Counted from the stretch's first letter, positions 8,885 through 20,518 are shown. The stretch: 64,000 nucleotides of DNA from Streptomyces sp. B21-105 (GCF_036898465.1 NZ_JARUMJ010000001.1:3906001-3970000), one strand, 5' to 3'. Notes: generated by a model from the letters alone, not told the origin. Made by a program: numbers and translations.

Positions 8885-9041
8885 GTCTTTCCATCGGTCA
8901 GTCGGTCGGGCGGGCGGGCGCGACCGGTCACTCGGGCGATCCGGTCGATCGAGCGGGCCACCGGTCAGTCAGTCAGCCAGTCGGTCGGTCCATCGGTCGG
9001 TCGACCGGAGCGGCCGGTCGACGGAACGGCCGGGCGACCGG
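8885..9041. repeat. Degenerate CGGTC/AGTC short-repeat spacer
   Basis: The 161-base gap between divIC and DUF501 is made largely of imperfect 4-5 base units (GGTC, AGTC, CGGTCGGTC, with GACCGGTC palindromes), including GGTCAGTCAGTCAGCCAGTC near 8962. No reading frame or operator is evident. Confidence 0.6.
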
Positions 9042-9518
9042 TCAGTGGTCGGAGGCGTCGGACTTGTCGACCCCGTCCCAGACATTGGAGTACCAGGGGC
9101 GGTCGGCCGCCCCGAGGTCGGCGCGCGACTGCCTGGCGGCGTCCGGGTCGACGACGATGTAGCCGGTCTCCCCCGGCAGCACGTAGTGCAGCCGCAACCG
9201 GATCTGCTGCTCGGCGTACGCGTCGTCCTGCCAGCGCGCCTTGAGGTCGCGCAGCTGCTCGACGCGTTCGCCGGCCTGCTGCTTCTCGCGCTCCAGCTCG
9301 GCGATCTCGGCGCGCTGGGAGACGTACTGGCGCATCGGGTAGGCCAGGGCCACGATCAGCGTGCACAGGACGAGCGCCAGCAGGGCCGCGCGGCCGGTGA
9401 GGCGGGAGCGGCGGGCCTGGCGCTTGGTCTGCGAACGGTAGACGCGGGCCGCGGTCTGCTCGCCGAGCAGCTTGATCCTGGTCGCGGTGGAGAAACGGTC
9501 CCGGTCCTTCACGGCCAT
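9042..9518 (-). CDS. divIC: Septum formation initiator family protein (FtsB/DivIC-like)
   Basis: A 158-residue single-pass membrane protein of the division machinery, expected to bridge FtsL and FtsQ. A basic cytoplasmic N-terminus (to about residue 42) is followed by one membrane helix (ALLALVLCTLIVALAYPM, about 45-62), then a leucine/glutamate coiled coil (about 66-95), then the conserved region YAEQQIRLRLHYVLPGETGYIVV. The C-terminal tail is acidic. It follows eno with a 140-base gap and probably shares its transcript, though that gap contains a 9-base inverted repeat (9548-9586). Confidence 0.9.
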   Translation of the reverse strand: MAVKDRDRFSTATRIKLLGEQTAARVYRSQTKRQARRSRLTGRAALLALVLCTLIVALAYPMRQYVSQRAEIAELEREKQQAGERVEQLRDLKARWQDDAYAEQQIRLRLHYVLPGETGYIVVDPDAARQSRADLGAADRPWYSNVWDGVDKSDASDH

Positions 9519-9547
9519 GTGCTGCGCCTCCCGTCTCCCACGTGCGT

Positions 9548-9586
9548 ACGTCCCCGCACACGGTACGGGACCGAGTACGGGGACGT
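9548..9586. repeat. Inverted repeat between eno and divIC
   Basis: ACGTCCCCG (9548-9556) faces CGGGGACGT (9578-9586) across 21 bases. It could be a partial terminator or a processing hairpin lowering divIC relative to eno. Confidence 0.45.
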
Positions 9587-9658
9587 TCGTGCGACTGGCT
9601 AAGCCTTACCCCGGGTGGGGTCAGCCGTTGCTGTGCTCAGCGGTTCGCCGAGCCGCGC

Positions 9659-11323
<1,665 letters not shown>

Positions 11324-11376
11324 TCAGGCGCCGGCCTTCACCAGGCGGGCACGATGGCTTCGTCCGCGGCCGGCTG

Positions 11377-12481
<1,105 letters not shown>

Positions 12482-13567
12482 CTATTGGGCCCCTGTGTCG
12501 AGGGTCTGACCGGGCAGGATGTCGCTCGGGTCGGCGCCGATGACGTCCTTGTTCTCGGCATACAGGGCGCGCCATCCGCCGTGGAGGCCAAGGGAGTCGG
12601 CGATGGAGGCGAGAGAGTCTCCCTCCTGGACCACATAGGTGGCGGCGGCATGCCGGCCCGCCGAGGCGGTGGACGTGCCGCCCGTCGAGGGGTCGGCGCT
12701 CTTGGCCGCGGGCTCGTCGGCCGTGGCGCCGCGATGGCGGCCGGAGCCGAGGGAGCCGGTGTCGACGAGGCTCCAGGAACCCACCTCCTGGCCCGACTTG
12801 TCCGAGTCGCCCGCTTCCGGGGTGTCCGCGGGTGAGCCGCCGCCGGCCTGAGGGTCGCCCTGGCCGCCGGTGCCGTCGGAGTCACCCGTGACGACAGATG
12901 GGGATGAAGGAGATGAAGGCGACGGTGAGGATGAACTCGGAGAATCACCGGACGAGTCGGACGACTCGGACGAGCCCGATGATCCGGTCGAACCGCTGGA
13001 ACCGCTGGAACCGCTGGAACCGGTCGAGTCGTTGCCGGAATCCGAAGAGCCCGACGAACCCGACGGACCCGAGGACCCCGAGGAACCCGAAGAGCCCGAC
13101 AAGCCCCTGGACAGATCAGACAAACCAGAGGAGCCAGACGTTCCTGACGAATCGCCCGCCACGCCGGTGTCCACGGTCAGCGCGCCGTTCTCCTTGGTGA
13201 GCCCGGAGGTCAGCCCGCACGTGCCCCACGCGCCGATGCCCTTGGCGGCGAGCACCTTCTGCGCCACGGCGATCTGCTGGTTGCGGCTGGCCAGGTCGGG
13301 GCTCGCCGCGTAGTCGAGTCCGCCGTAGGTGTTCCAGTCCTGCTGGGTGAGGCTCAGGCCGCCGGACTCGCCGTCGCCGCCGTCGTCGGCACTCCACGAG
13401 CCCCCGGTCTCGCACTGCGCCACCTTGTCCCACACCGTGCCGTCCGCAGCGCTCGCGCCGGAGGCGGCGAGCAGCGGGATGGCGATGGCGGAGCCGGTCA
13501 CCCCGGCCGCGACGAGCAGCGCGGGGGCCTGGCGGGGGCGACGGTGACGGCCGTTCCCGGAGAGCAT
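12482..13567 (-). CDS. rpfC: Resuscitation-promoting factor-like transglycosylase with long Ser/Gly linker and LysM
   Basis: A 361-residue secreted paralogue of rpfA. Signal peptide (GRHRRPRQAPALLVAAGV to ASGASAADG), then an Rpf-like domain (GTVWDKVAQCETGGSWSADDG, catalytic Glu in CETGG, ending near residue 115), then about 170 residues of Ser/Gly/Asp/Pro low complexity with repeated SGSSGS units, and a C-terminal LysM domain (ATYVVQEGDSLASIADSLGL). In the Rpf domain GYYGG of rpfA is replaced by GESGG. The gene is plus-one in the rpfA-rpfC tandem, but has its own 5' region with no riboswitch. ATG 13567 heads the signal peptide; GAAAGG lies 7 bases upstream. Confidence 0.9.
   Translation of the reverse strand: MLSGNGRHRRPRQAPALLVAAGVTGSAIAIPLLAASGASAADGTVWDKVAQCETGGSWSADDGGDGESGGLSLTQQDWNTYGGLDYAASPDLASRNQQIAVAQKVLAAKGIGAWGTCGLTSGLTKENGALTVDTGVAGDSSGTSGSSGLSDLSRGLSGSSGSSGSSGPSGSSGSSDSGNDSTGSSGSSGSSGSTGSSGSSESSDSSGDSPSSSSPSPSSPSSPSVVTGDSDGTGGQGDPQAGGGSPADTPEAGDSDKSGQEVGSWSLVDTGSLGSGRHRGATADEPAAKSADPSTGGTSTASAGRHAAATYVVQEGDSLASIADSLGLHGGWRALYAENKDVIGADPSDILPGQTLDTGAQ
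12950..13115. repeat. Ser/Gly/Asp codon repeats inside rpfC
   Basis: Imperfect 9-12 base repeats (units such as GAACCGCTG, GACGAACCC and GAGGAACCC on the plus strand) encode the SGS/SGP linker. Such arrays vary in length between strains. Confidence 0.7.
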
Positions 13568-13654
13568 GCGAGGGCCTTTCTCTGGACAGCAGTGCCGGCG
13601 CGGGCGAGTGAGCTGACGCGTCGCGCTGACGAGTGAACGTATCGGCAGACGATC

Positions 13655-13667
13655 ACTTGTCACAAGT
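13655..13667. promoter_or_regulatory. Operator-like palindrome upstream of rpfC
   Basis: ACTTGT-C-ACAAGT, a perfect 6-base inverted repeat with a 1-base centre, 88 bases upstream of the rpfC start in a locally AT-richer stretch. Regulator unknown. Confidence 0.4.
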
Positions 13668-13794
13668 TAATGCCGCGCAGATCACGTGAAGATCACAGAC
13701 TTGAGGATCGGTCACGTTCGCTTCGCCACATGGTCACAATCCGGGCTGGCACCCGGTCAGACCCGCCCCTGCCGTTCCGGTCCGGACGGGAGCG

Positions 13795-15147
13795 TCAGGC
13801 GCCGGAGCGTGCGGCGGGCTCCGGGGCGAACTCGACCGGGAGCGTGCGCAGGCCGCGCATGATGAGGCCGCCGCGCCATCTCAACTCGGCCGGGTCCACC
13901 GCCGGTCGGAGGTCGGGAAGCCGGGTGAGCAGCGTGGCCAGCGCGGTCTGTCCCTCCAGCCGGGCCAGCGGGGCGCCCAGACAGTAGTGGATGCCGTGGC
14001 CGTAGCCGAGGTGCTGATTGTCACTGCGGGAGAGGTCGAGGGTGTCGGGGTCCGTGAAGCGGGCCGGGTCGCGGTCGGCGGCGGCCAGCACGACCAGGAC
14101 GGGATCGCCGGGTGCGATGTCCTGACCGCCGATGCGGACCGGCTCGGTCGCGAACCGCCAGGTGGCGAGCTCGACGGGACCGTCGTAGCGGAGCAGTTCC
14201 TCGACGCCGGTGGCGAGCAGGGAGCGGTCGCCGCCGTCCTCGGTGAGGGAGCGCTGAAGAGCCTCGCGCTGGGCGGGATGGGTGAGGAGGGCGTACATGC
14301 CGTTCCCGATGAGGTTCACGGTCGTCTCGAAGCCGGCGAACAGCAGGATGAAGGCCATCGCGGCGGCCTCGTTCTCCGTGAGGTGCTCGCCGTGGTCGGA
14401 GGCGCGGATGAGACCGGAGATGAGGTCCTCGCCGGGGGCCGGTTCCGCGGGCAGCTCCGCGCGCTTGCGGTGGATGAGCTCCAGCAGGTAGCCGCGCATC
14501 TTCTTCACCGACCGGGCGACGCCGCCGCGGGGGCCTCCGCCGTGCCGGATCATCATCCCCGCCCAGTCGCGGAAGTCGTCCTGGTCCTCCTCGGGGACGC
14601 CGAGCAGGTCGCAGATGGCGTAGATGGGGAGGGGGAAGGCGAAGTCGTGGATGAGGTCGGCCCGGCCCTCGGCGGCGAACCGGTCGATCAGCCGGTCCGT
14701 CAGCTCCTGCACGCGCGGCGCGAACTCGGCGACGCGGCGCGGGGTGAAGGCCTTGCTCACGAGCCGCCGCAGCCGGGTGTGGTCCGGCGGGTCGATGTTG
14801 AGCAGATGCGTCATCAGCTCGGCCTTGCGCTCGCCGGGGATACCGGTCCGGCCCTTGGCGTGGGCGGGTTCGTCGTGATGCGCCGGATTCTTGGACAGCC
14901 GCTGGTCGGCGAGGGCCTGCTTGGCATCGGCGTACCGGGTGACCAGCCAGGCCTCGACCCCGCTCGGCAACTCGGTCCGGTGCACCGGGGCGTGCTCCCG
15001 CAGCCAGGCGTAGGCCGGGTAGGGATCGGTGGCGAACTCCCAGGTGAAGAGCTCGGGTGCGGGCGGAGCGGCTGCCGGGGGCTGCCGGGACAGGCGGGTC
15101 GGGTCGCTCGCCGCGTTCGGGTCGATGTGGTGGATCGGGTCGCTCAC
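13795..15147 (-). CDS. Cytochrome P450 (CYP107-like)
   Basis: A 450-residue haem monooxygenase. The I-helix AGFETT (residues 271-276), the K-helix ELLR (ExxR, 317-320) and the haem-binding loop HLGYGHGIHYCLGAPLAR (axial Cys 389) are all intact. It needs a ferredoxin and reductase, neither of which is nearby. GTG 15147 gives SDPIHHIDP, a normal N-terminus. It occupies the position of S. coelicolor SCO3099 (CYP107U1), reported to affect sporulation; that equivalence is from gene order and memory. It follows mazG on the same strand with a 40-base gap and may be cotranscribed. Confidence 0.92.
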   Translation of the reverse strand: MSDPIHHIDPNAASDPTRLSRQPPAAAPPAPELFTWEFATDPYPAYAWLREHAPVHRTELPSGVEAWLVTRYADAKQALADQRLSKNPAHHDEPAHAKGRTGIPGERKAELMTHLLNIDPPDHTRLRRLVSKAFTPRRVAEFAPRVQELTDRLIDRFAAEGRADLIHDFAFPLPIYAICDLLGVPEEDQDDFRDWAGMMIRHGGGPRGGVARSVKKMRGYLLELIHRKRAELPAEPAPGEDLISGLIRASDHGEHLTENEAAAMAFILLFAGFETTVNLIGNGMYALLTHPAQREALQRSLTEDGGDRSLLATGVEELLRYDGPVELATWRFATEPVRIGGQDIAPGDPVLVVLAAADRDPARFTDPDTLDLSRSDNQHLGYGHGIHYCLGAPLARLEGQTALATLLTRLPDLRPAVDPAELRWRGGLIMRGLRTLPVEFAPEPAARSGA

Positions 15148-15187
15148 TCCCCGACCGTAACGGGCTTCTCGAGGTGCACGGTCACGC

Positions 15188-16285
15188 TCACTCGCCCGAG
15201 GACGGGGCCTGGGCCGGGGGCGGGGCCGGAGACGAAGGGGAGGACGAGGACGGAGACGCGGGCGGAGATGAGGGCGGAGTTGAGGAGAGACCGTCGAGGG
15301 TCCCTTCGGTGACCCGGATCGCGTCCCGATAGGCGCGGGCCGCCGCCCGCAGCGCCGCCTCCGGGTCGACGCCCTCCGACTCGGCCCGGGCGGCGAGGGC
15401 GAGCAGCTCGTAGCCGACGCCCTCGACGGCCGGCAGCGGTACGTCCAGCCCCGCCGTCCGGGCCCGCGCGGTCAGCTTCGCCGCGAGAGCCAGCGAGGGC
15501 TGGTGCAGCGGAACGCCGTCGGTCACCGACGCCCGGCGCTTCTCGACCGCCTTCGTGCGCAGCCAGTGCTCCTTGACCTCCTCCGGTGTGGTGGCGGTGG
15601 CGTCGCCGAAGACATGGGGGTGGCGGTGGACGAGTTTGGCGACGATGGTGCCCGCGACGTCGTCGACCGAGAAGGGGGACTCCTCGTCCTCCTCGGCGAT
15701 GCGGGCGTGGAACACCACCTGGAGCAGGACGTCGCCCAGTTCCTCGCGGAGTTCGTCGCGGTCGCCGTCCTCGATCGCCTCGACCAGCTCGTACGCCTCC
15801 TCCATCGCGTACTTCGCCAGGCCCTGGTGGGTCTGCTGCGAGGACCACGGGCACTCGTCGCGGATGCGGTCCATGACCTGGACGAGGTCGAGCAGCCGGG
15901 CGCCGGGCAGGTCGTAGGAGGCGGGGAGGAGTTCCAGCTCCGGCATCGACACCCGGCCGGAGCCCGCCAGCCGGGCCAGGCCGTCCGTGAGGGCCGGTTC
16001 GCCCTCGCCGGTCGCCACCACCACCGCGGTGCGGCCGCCGGCGCAGACGGCGACGAGCTCCTCGGCGGTCGGGGAGGTCTCCTCGACGGCTATGCCCGCG
16101 TCCCGCAGATAGGGCAGCTGCGGGTGCGCGCCGTCCGCGCACAGCACCCGGTCCGCCGCGCGCAGGGCCTGCCAGGCGGGCCAGGACAGCAGGCCGGGGG
16201 CGACGCGGTGGCTGGTGGTGAGCAGGACGACGCGTCCCGGGGCGGTGACTGCGGCGTGGGCATCGACGGAGCTGTTTGCGTTCAC
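15188..16285 (-). CDS. mazG: Nucleoside triphosphate pyrophosphohydrolase
   Basis: A 365-residue protein whose central MazG domain hydrolyses NTPs to NMP and pyrophosphate, a house-cleaning role. Metal-binding acidic motifs are visible: MEEAYELVEAIEDGD followed by ELREELGDVLLQVVFHARIA. A 110-residue N-terminal extension resembles the truncated methylase-like region seen in actinobacterial MazG proteins. The C-terminus ends in about 35 Ser/Pro-rich residues of low complexity. GTG 16285 (VNANSSVDAH) was chosen with a GGGG just upstream; the longer open frame is not family-like. A DnaA-box nonamer lies at 16325-16333. Confidence 0.9.
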   Translation of the reverse strand: MNANSSVDAHAAVTAPGRVVLLTTSHRVAPGLLSWPAWQALRAADRVLCADGAHPQLPYLRDAGIAVEETSPTAEELVAVCAGGRTAVVVATGEGEPALTDGLARLAGSGRVSMPELELLPASYDLPGARLLDLVQVMDRIRDECPWSSQQTHQGLAKYAMEEAYELVEAIEDGDRDELREELGDVLLQVVFHARIAEEDEESPFSVDDVAGTIVAKLVHRHPHVFGDATATTPEEVKEHWLRTKAVEKRRASVTDGVPLHQPSLALAAKLTARARTAGLDVPLPAVEGVGYELLALAARAESEGVDPEAALRAAARAYRDAIRVTEGTLDGLSSTPPSSPPASPSSSSPSSPAPPPAQAPSSGE

Positions 16286-16324
16286 ACCCCGAACGTAACC
16301 CACGCCCGTCGACAGCCCCAGGAG

Positions 16325-16333
16325 TTGTCCACA
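16325..16333 (+). promoter_or_regulatory. DnaA box (TTGTCCACA)
   Basis: A perfect match to the Streptomyces DnaA-box consensus, 40 bases upstream of the mazG start. A single nonamer can occur by chance; see the tandem pair at 32142-32172. Confidence 0.4.
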
Positions 16334-16364
16334 GGGCAGGCCCACCGGTCACACCATCACACGA

Positions 16365-17012
16365 TCATGTCGTCTGCTGCTTGGTCCCGGACGCCGTGAC
16401 CTCCCGCACCCACGGGGTCTTCGCGTCGACGCGGGCCACCTTCTGCGCGTCCCAGCTGCCGTAGCGCGGGTTGAGGTCGACGCCGAGGGCCTTGGACGCC
16501 TTGGACAGGGCGTTCCAGAAGGCGGGCTGGCTGGTGTTCGTGCCGAGCTGGGCGGCGAGTTTCTGGGCCTCCAGCTGGAGGCGGAGGTTCTCGTCGAGGC
16601 GCTGCGGCGGGATGCCGTACTGCTGCAGCCACGCCGTCTCCAGGCCCTTCGCACCGCCCGCCTGCTGTTCCAGGCCGGTCCGCATGTCCTGGACCTCACG
16701 AGGGGTGACGGTGATGCCCGCGTCCTCGGCGGCGCGGTGCAGCACCTGGTCGAGGACCATGCCGTGCAGGGTGTCCCGGGTCAGCGCGCCGGTCTGGCTG
16801 ATGACCTGCGCGTACTGGGTGTCGTCGGTGACGGCCGCACGCTGCGCGGAGCGCACCTCGTCCACCCGGCTCTCCAGCTGCGCGACGGTGATCCGCTGAC
16901 CGCCCACGACGGCCGCCGCGCCCGGATGCGCGTCGTTGCCGCAGGCGGTGAGGAGAGGGGCCGCCGCGATCACGGCGGACAGCAGGAGCGCGGTGCGACG
17001 ACGGCGGTGCAA
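16365..17012 (-). CDS. SurA N-terminal domain lipoprotein
   Basis: A 215-residue secreted lipoprotein, possibly a chaperone for exported proteins. A basic start (HRRRRTALLLS), a hydrophobic stretch and the lipobox LLTACGN mark type II signal peptidase cleavage before Cys; the mature part has the SurA-N pattern VVGGQRITVAQLESRVDEV and helical stretches. No PPIase domain follows. The start is TTG 17012: GGAGG lies 5 bases upstream, and nearer ATG codons are absent. It is transcribed upstream of mazG. Confidence 0.85.
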   Translation of the reverse strand: MHRRRRTALLLSAVIAAAPLLTACGNDAHPGAAAVVGGQRITVAQLESRVDEVRSAQRAAVTDDTQYAQVISQTGALTRDTLHGMVLDQVLHRAAEDAGITVTPREVQDMRTGLEQQAGGAKGLETAWLQQYGIPPQRLDENLRLQLEAQKLAAQLGTNTSQPAFWNALSKASKALGVDLNPRYGSWDAQKVARVDAKTPWVREVTASGTKQQTT

Positions 17013-17213
17013 GGAAGCCTCCCGAGGAGATTGTGCGGCGGTGCACAAGGTCTTGCGGTGATCGATGGTAGGCAGTGGCGCGGCTGCGGCCAACCCATTC
17101 GACCAACGATTCGCCAGGACTTCCCGCACCGCCGCGCCCGCCGGCCACCCGCTCGTCGGTGCGAGCGGTCGGCCGGACGGGTCCGGCGCGCCGGCAACCG
17201 CCCCGGGACGGTG

Positions 17214-18044
17214 TCAGCCGACCAGGGCGACCGGCGCGTCCCAGGAGTCCCGGTCCACGGTGATCGTGTAACCGCCGCGGGTCTCCTTGCTGTTGACCAT
17301 GTACTGGTGGCCGCGGCTGTGGCCGGTGAACTGGGTGGCGCCCCACGGCCAGTCCGTGGTCGTGGTGTCCTTCTTGTCCCACAGGGCGTACCAGAGGTTG
17401 CCCGGCAGGTCCGTCTTGTTCGTCGCGGTGGCGATCGCCTTGGCGCTGGAGCTGCTGAACCCGTAGTAGCCGGCCCGGTACGTCTTGGCACGCAGCGTCT
17501 TGCTGAAGGAGCGGACGTACGCCAGCACGGAGTCGTTGCACGACTTGTTCGTGATGTCGTACGCCTCCATGTCGAGGTAGACCGGGCTGCCGGCCTTCAT
17601 GCCGAGCGCGGAGGCCTTGGCGACGGCGTCCGCCGCGTCCTTGGCGCCGAGGGAGGTGGCCGTGGAGGCGGTGATCTTCTCGGGGCTGGAGCCTGTCTGG
17701 CACGGCGGCTGCGCGCCGACGTAGAGCGGGATGAGCTTCCAGCCCAGCGTGTTGACCGACTTCACCCAGGACGCGGTCAGGTTGGGCTGCGCGCAACCGC
17801 GGTTCTTGCCCCCGATGTAGACGGCGGCGCCGCCGTAGTAGCCGTCCTTCTTCCAGGCCTTCATCGCGGCCAGCGAGGGCGCGGTGCAGGCGTCGAAGGC
17901 GCGCCCGGTGTACGTCTTCTGTGCCGGCCAGACGGTGGCCGCCATCGAGGTCTGCGCCGCTATCCCGGCGCCCGCGAGGACGGCGGCGCCGGCCACGCCC
18001 CACGTGATGTATCTGCGCTTCCTGGACTGCCGGTGCTCGGCCAT
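17214..18044 (-). CDS. DUF1906 glycoside-hydrolase-like secreted protein
   Basis: A 276-residue exported protein. The N-terminus (EHRQSRKRRYITWGVAG and a hydrophobic helix ending TSMAATVW) is a signal peptide. The mature part begins YTGRAFDACTAPSLAAMKAW and has the DUF1906 landmarks GYYGGAAVYIGG, LIPLYVGAQPP, GSPVYLDMEAYD and AGYYGFSSS, which match a TIM-barrel glycosidase-like fold related to GH25; DMEAYD would hold the acidic catalytic residues. Cell-wall hydrolysis is an inference. ATG 18044 follows a GGGG-rich ribosome site. Transcribed alone. Confidence 0.85.
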   Translation of the reverse strand: MAEHRQSRKRRYITWGVAGAAVLAGAGIAAQTSMAATVWPAQKTYTGRAFDACTAPSLAAMKAWKKDGYYGGAAVYIGGKNRGCAQPNLTASWVKSVNTLGWKLIPLYVGAQPPCQTGSSPEKITASTATSLGAKDAADAVAKASALGMKAGSPVYLDMEAYDITNKSCNDSVLAYVRSFSKTLRAKTYRAGYYGFSSSSAKAIATATNKTDLPGNLWYALWDKKDTTTTDWPWGATQFTGHSRGHQYMVNSKETRGGYTITVDRDSWDAPVALVG

Positions 18045-18072
18045 GCGATCCCCACCCCATCGTTCGTCTGTG

Positions 18073-18108
18073 CGTACGACGGCCTCGGTGTCACGGCCCC
18101 GTCGTACG
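18073..18108. promoter_or_regulatory. Inverted repeat upstream of the DUF1906 gene
   Basis: CGTACGACGG (18073-18082) and CCGTCGTACG (18099-18108), a perfect 10-base pair of arms across 16 bases, in the divergent gap before the membrane-protein gene. It could be an operator or a leader hairpin. Confidence 0.4.
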
Positions 18109-18320
18109 TGCGTCTCCCCTTGACCGGTACGACGATACGGCGTCGGCTCGACGCCCTGGGCACCGGAGGCGGATCGCACCGTAACCCGTGGCGCCCCCGC
18201 GAACGGGAAAGGGGGCGTCCGCAGCGCCACAAGATTCACTTACGTCACGGTAAAGAAGCGGCGGCCTGATGCGGGCCTCCCATGTCCTACCCTTGCTCCC
18301 TGGTGACCTTGGGGGGCGAC

Positions 18321-18719
18321 ATGACGATGCCGACGACGACCGTGACCGGCACGGTGAGACGGCTGGAGGGCGGCTGGTTCGAGCGGTTCGCCTGGGTGCT
18401 GCTGGTGTGGCTCTCGCTGGGTTTCCTGGCGTGGGTGCCGTTCCTCTACGTGGGGATCCGCCGCGGGCTGTCCTCGGACTGGCTGGCCTTCGGCTCGTTC
18501 GCGCTGTACGAGGTGGCGATCATCTGGAGCACGGCGGCCACCGACGACGACGGCTCGAACACGTACTTCGGCGGCATGTTCCTGATCACCGTGATGATGG
18601 CGACCGGGATGCTGCTGTTCGCGATGTTCGACAAGAAGACCCCCAGAACGGCCCTGGCCTACGGACCGGGCCACCCCGGCCCCAACCCGTACCAACAGGG
18701 CTACCCGTACGGCCGCTAG
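18321..18719 (+). CDS. Small integral membrane protein, function unknown
   Basis: A 132-residue protein with three predicted membrane helices (about 20-45, 50-72 and 82-102) and a cytoplasmic Gly/Pro/Tyr-rich tail (PGPNPYQQGYPYG). ATG 18321 was chosen because GGGGGG lies 4 bases upstream; an earlier ATG at 18282 lacks a ribosome site. I do not recognise the family. The C-terminal PYQQGYPYG resembles tails of other Streptomyces small membrane proteins. Confidence 0.75.
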   Translation: MTMPTTTVTGTVRRLEGGWFERFAWVLLVWLSLGFLAWVPFLYVGIRRGLSSDWLAFGSFALYEVAIIWSTAATDDDGSNTYFGGMFLITVMMATGMLLFAMFDKKTPRTALAYGPGHPGPNPYQQGYPYGR

Positions 18720-19266
18720 CCGCCAGCCGGTACGGCTCACCCGGAACGCAGTGGCCGTGCCCCGTCAGCCGTCGCCCTCGGGTGCGCTCACCCCGCGTGG
18801 AAACGGCCCGGGGCCTTGGTCGGGTTGCCCCCGCCGGGCAGTCGCTGCCCGGGGCAGGCCGCCAACACCTTCTCCATCGCGGACTTCTCCGCCCCGGTGA
18901 CCCACAGCTCGTACTTCCGCTTCACCGCGACCTGCGCCGCGACGTACGTGCAGCGGTAGGCCTTGTTGGGCGGCAGCCACGTCGCCGCGTCACCGTCCCC
19001 CTTGGAACGGTTGGTGCTCGCGTCAACGGCCAGGAGGTTGAGCGGGTCGTTGGCAAGCGCTATCCGCTTGGCGGCGTCCCAGTACTTGGCGCCCTTCTGC
19101 CAGGCGTCGGAAAGGGCGACGACATGGTCGATGTCGACCTTGCTGCTGCCCCGCCGGTAGGTCACGGCCTTCCCCGAGTACGGATCCGATTCCAGCACCC
19201 CGGAGGACACCTTGCAGACGCCGCCGGTGAACTCAACCTTGTCCAGGTCCCGCTTGAGGATGTCGT

Positions 19267-19272
19267 CGCGGG
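19267..19272. repeat. Transposon insertion core, left copy
   Basis: CGCGGG, identical to 25496-25501. The two copies flank the element as in Tn554-type insertion, where a short core is carried at each side. Confidence 0.88.
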
Positions 19273-19282
19273 TTATCTCTAT
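19273..19282 (+). repeat. Left terminal inverted repeat
   Basis: TTATCTCTAT; pairs perfectly with 25486-25495. The next base differs, so the repeat is 10 bases. Confidence 0.88.
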
Positions 19283-19300
19283 CTCTCTCCTCAACGCGAT

Positions 19301-19369
19301 GCACATGAGGCACAGCCGTAACCGATCCCTGTCCCTTGCCGTTATCAGTCACACCATGAGGCACATGAG
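19301..19369 (+). repeat. Left subterminal repeats
   Basis: GCACATGAGGCACAGC (19301-19316) and ATGAGGCACATGAG (19356-19369) share GCACATGAG in the same orientation. The 16-base form recurs inverted at 25403-25418. They lie between the end and tnpA, where accessory recombinase sites would be expected. Confidence 0.7.
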
Positions 19370-19396
19370 TGATATCGGAGACAGAGGGCAGATCCC

Positions 19397-20518
19397 GTGA
19401 CGTTACGCACAGAGAAGGCCGTATCGCCCACCACCGGCGAGATCACCTGGCTCCTGGTCGACGAGGAGACGTACGCGCCTCATCCCGAGGCCCGCGAGTT
19501 CTCCCTGTATCTGCGCGGAGCAGGTCGATCGCCACAGACACAGCGCGCGTACATCCCCAGGGTCGGTCGCTTCCTCAGCTGGTGCGCGGAGCGAGGCATC
19601 GACTGGAAGACCATCCGGCTCGGTGACATGAGCCTGTTCAAGTTCCACGTCGAACGGACACCGACACGACATGGCCGGCCTCCGTCCGGAAAGACGGTCA
19701 ACGCCACGCTCACCGCGGTGTGCGAGTTTCTCCGCTTCTGCGCGGTCCAGGGCCATGTGGATCACGAGGTCGCGGCGCGTCTCAGCGAACCGCGCTTCCT
19801 CACCCATGCCCCGGCCGGCTTCGACCCCGGCGAGGGCGGCCAGCATCTGATGGTCAAAGCCCGTGTCCTCAAGGCGCCGGAGATCGAGCGGGCGCCACAG
19901 ACTCTCACCGGTGCCCAGATGGACCAGATGCTCGATGCCGCTCGCACCGCGCGTGACCGGCTGCTGCTGACCGTCCTGGTGGAGGCGGGCCTCCGCATCG
20001 GCGAAGCCCTCGGGCTGCGGCGTGAGGACATGCACCTGCTCCCGGACTCCACACATCTCGGCTGCCGGACCGGTGGTGCCCACCTGCACGTCCGTCCCCG
20101 CCAGGACAACGAGAACGGGGCACGCGCCAAGGCCGGCCGGCACCGTGCGGTGCCCCTAGTTCAGACCGCCGTTCACCGGTACCGCGAGTATCTGGCCGAG
20201 CGGGAAGACGTTTCCGGAGCGGCAGGCTGCGACTACGTATTCGTGAATCTCGTCGGCGGCTGGGCGGGCCGTCCGATGTCGTACTCGAACGCGAAGCAGG
20301 TCATCGAGCGCATCGGGGACCGTTGCGGCCTGCGTGCCCGACCGCACGTGATGCGGCATACAGCGGCAACCCGCTGGATCCGCAGCGGCGTGGCACCCGA
20401 TGTCGTACAGACCTTGCTGGGGCATGCGTCGTCGGCCAGCACGGCTGTCTATCTCCACGCTCAGGACGAGGACCTTCGATCGGCCGTCGACAGCCTCACC
20501 CTGGAGATCGCGCGATGA
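19397..20518 (+). CDS. Tyrosine recombinase, TnpA-like
   Basis: A 373-residue site-specific recombinase. An N-terminal SAM-like core-binding domain (about 30-130) is followed by the catalytic domain with all residues in place: Arg 200 ([12 protein letters not shown]), Lys 245 (ARAKAGRHR), His 317 and Arg 320 ([10 protein letters not shown]), His 343 (LLGHAS) and Tyr 352 (TAVYLH). GTG 19397 has GAGGG 8 bases upstream and is the first start after the left end. Its stop overlaps the next gene (ATGA). It should cut and rejoin the element ends together with the second recombinase. Confidence 0.92.
   Translation: MTLRTEKAVSPTTGEITWLLVDEETYAPHPEAREFSLYLRGAGRSPQTQRAYIPRVGRFLSWCAERGIDWKTIRLGDMSLFKFHVERTPTRHGRPPSGKTVNATLTAVCEFLRFCAVQGHVDHEVAARLSEPRFLTHAPAGFDPGEGGQHLMVKARVLKAPEIERAPQTLTGAQMDQMLDAARTARDRLLLTVLVEAGLRIGEALGLRREDMHLLPDSTHLGCRTGGAHLHVRPRQDNENGARAKAGRHRAVPLVQTAVHRYREYLAEREDVSGAAGCDYVFVNLVGGWAGRPMSYSNAKQVIERIGDRCGLRARPHVMRHTAATRWIRSGVAPDVVQTLLGHASSASTAVYLHAQDEDLRSAVDSLTLEIAR

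Larger units (their letters stand above)
18788..19306 (-). pseudogene. 3' part of an HNH nuclease-like (GmrSD C-terminal/DUF1524) gene split by a transposon
   Basis: From Asp 14 on this frame is the C-terminal 159 residues of a DUF1524 protein: RDDILKRDLDK, then the HNH core VDIDHVVALSDAWQKGA, NDPLNLLAVDASTNRSKGD and ATWLPPNKAYRCTYVA. The first 13 codons come from the left end of the transposon at 19273, so the ORF is a chimera with an accidental ATG and no signal peptide. The missing N-terminal part lies at 25497-25772. Removing 19273-25495 plus one copy of the 6-base core rejoins CDTR to DDIL exactly in frame, giving a 251-residue secreted protein. The HNH residues remain, but the product can no longer be exported. 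Confidence 0.93.

Noticed and set aside
12898-13200. Possible plus-strand Met/Thr/Asn-rich small gene
   Set aside because: Antisense shadow of the Ser/Gly linker of rpfC.
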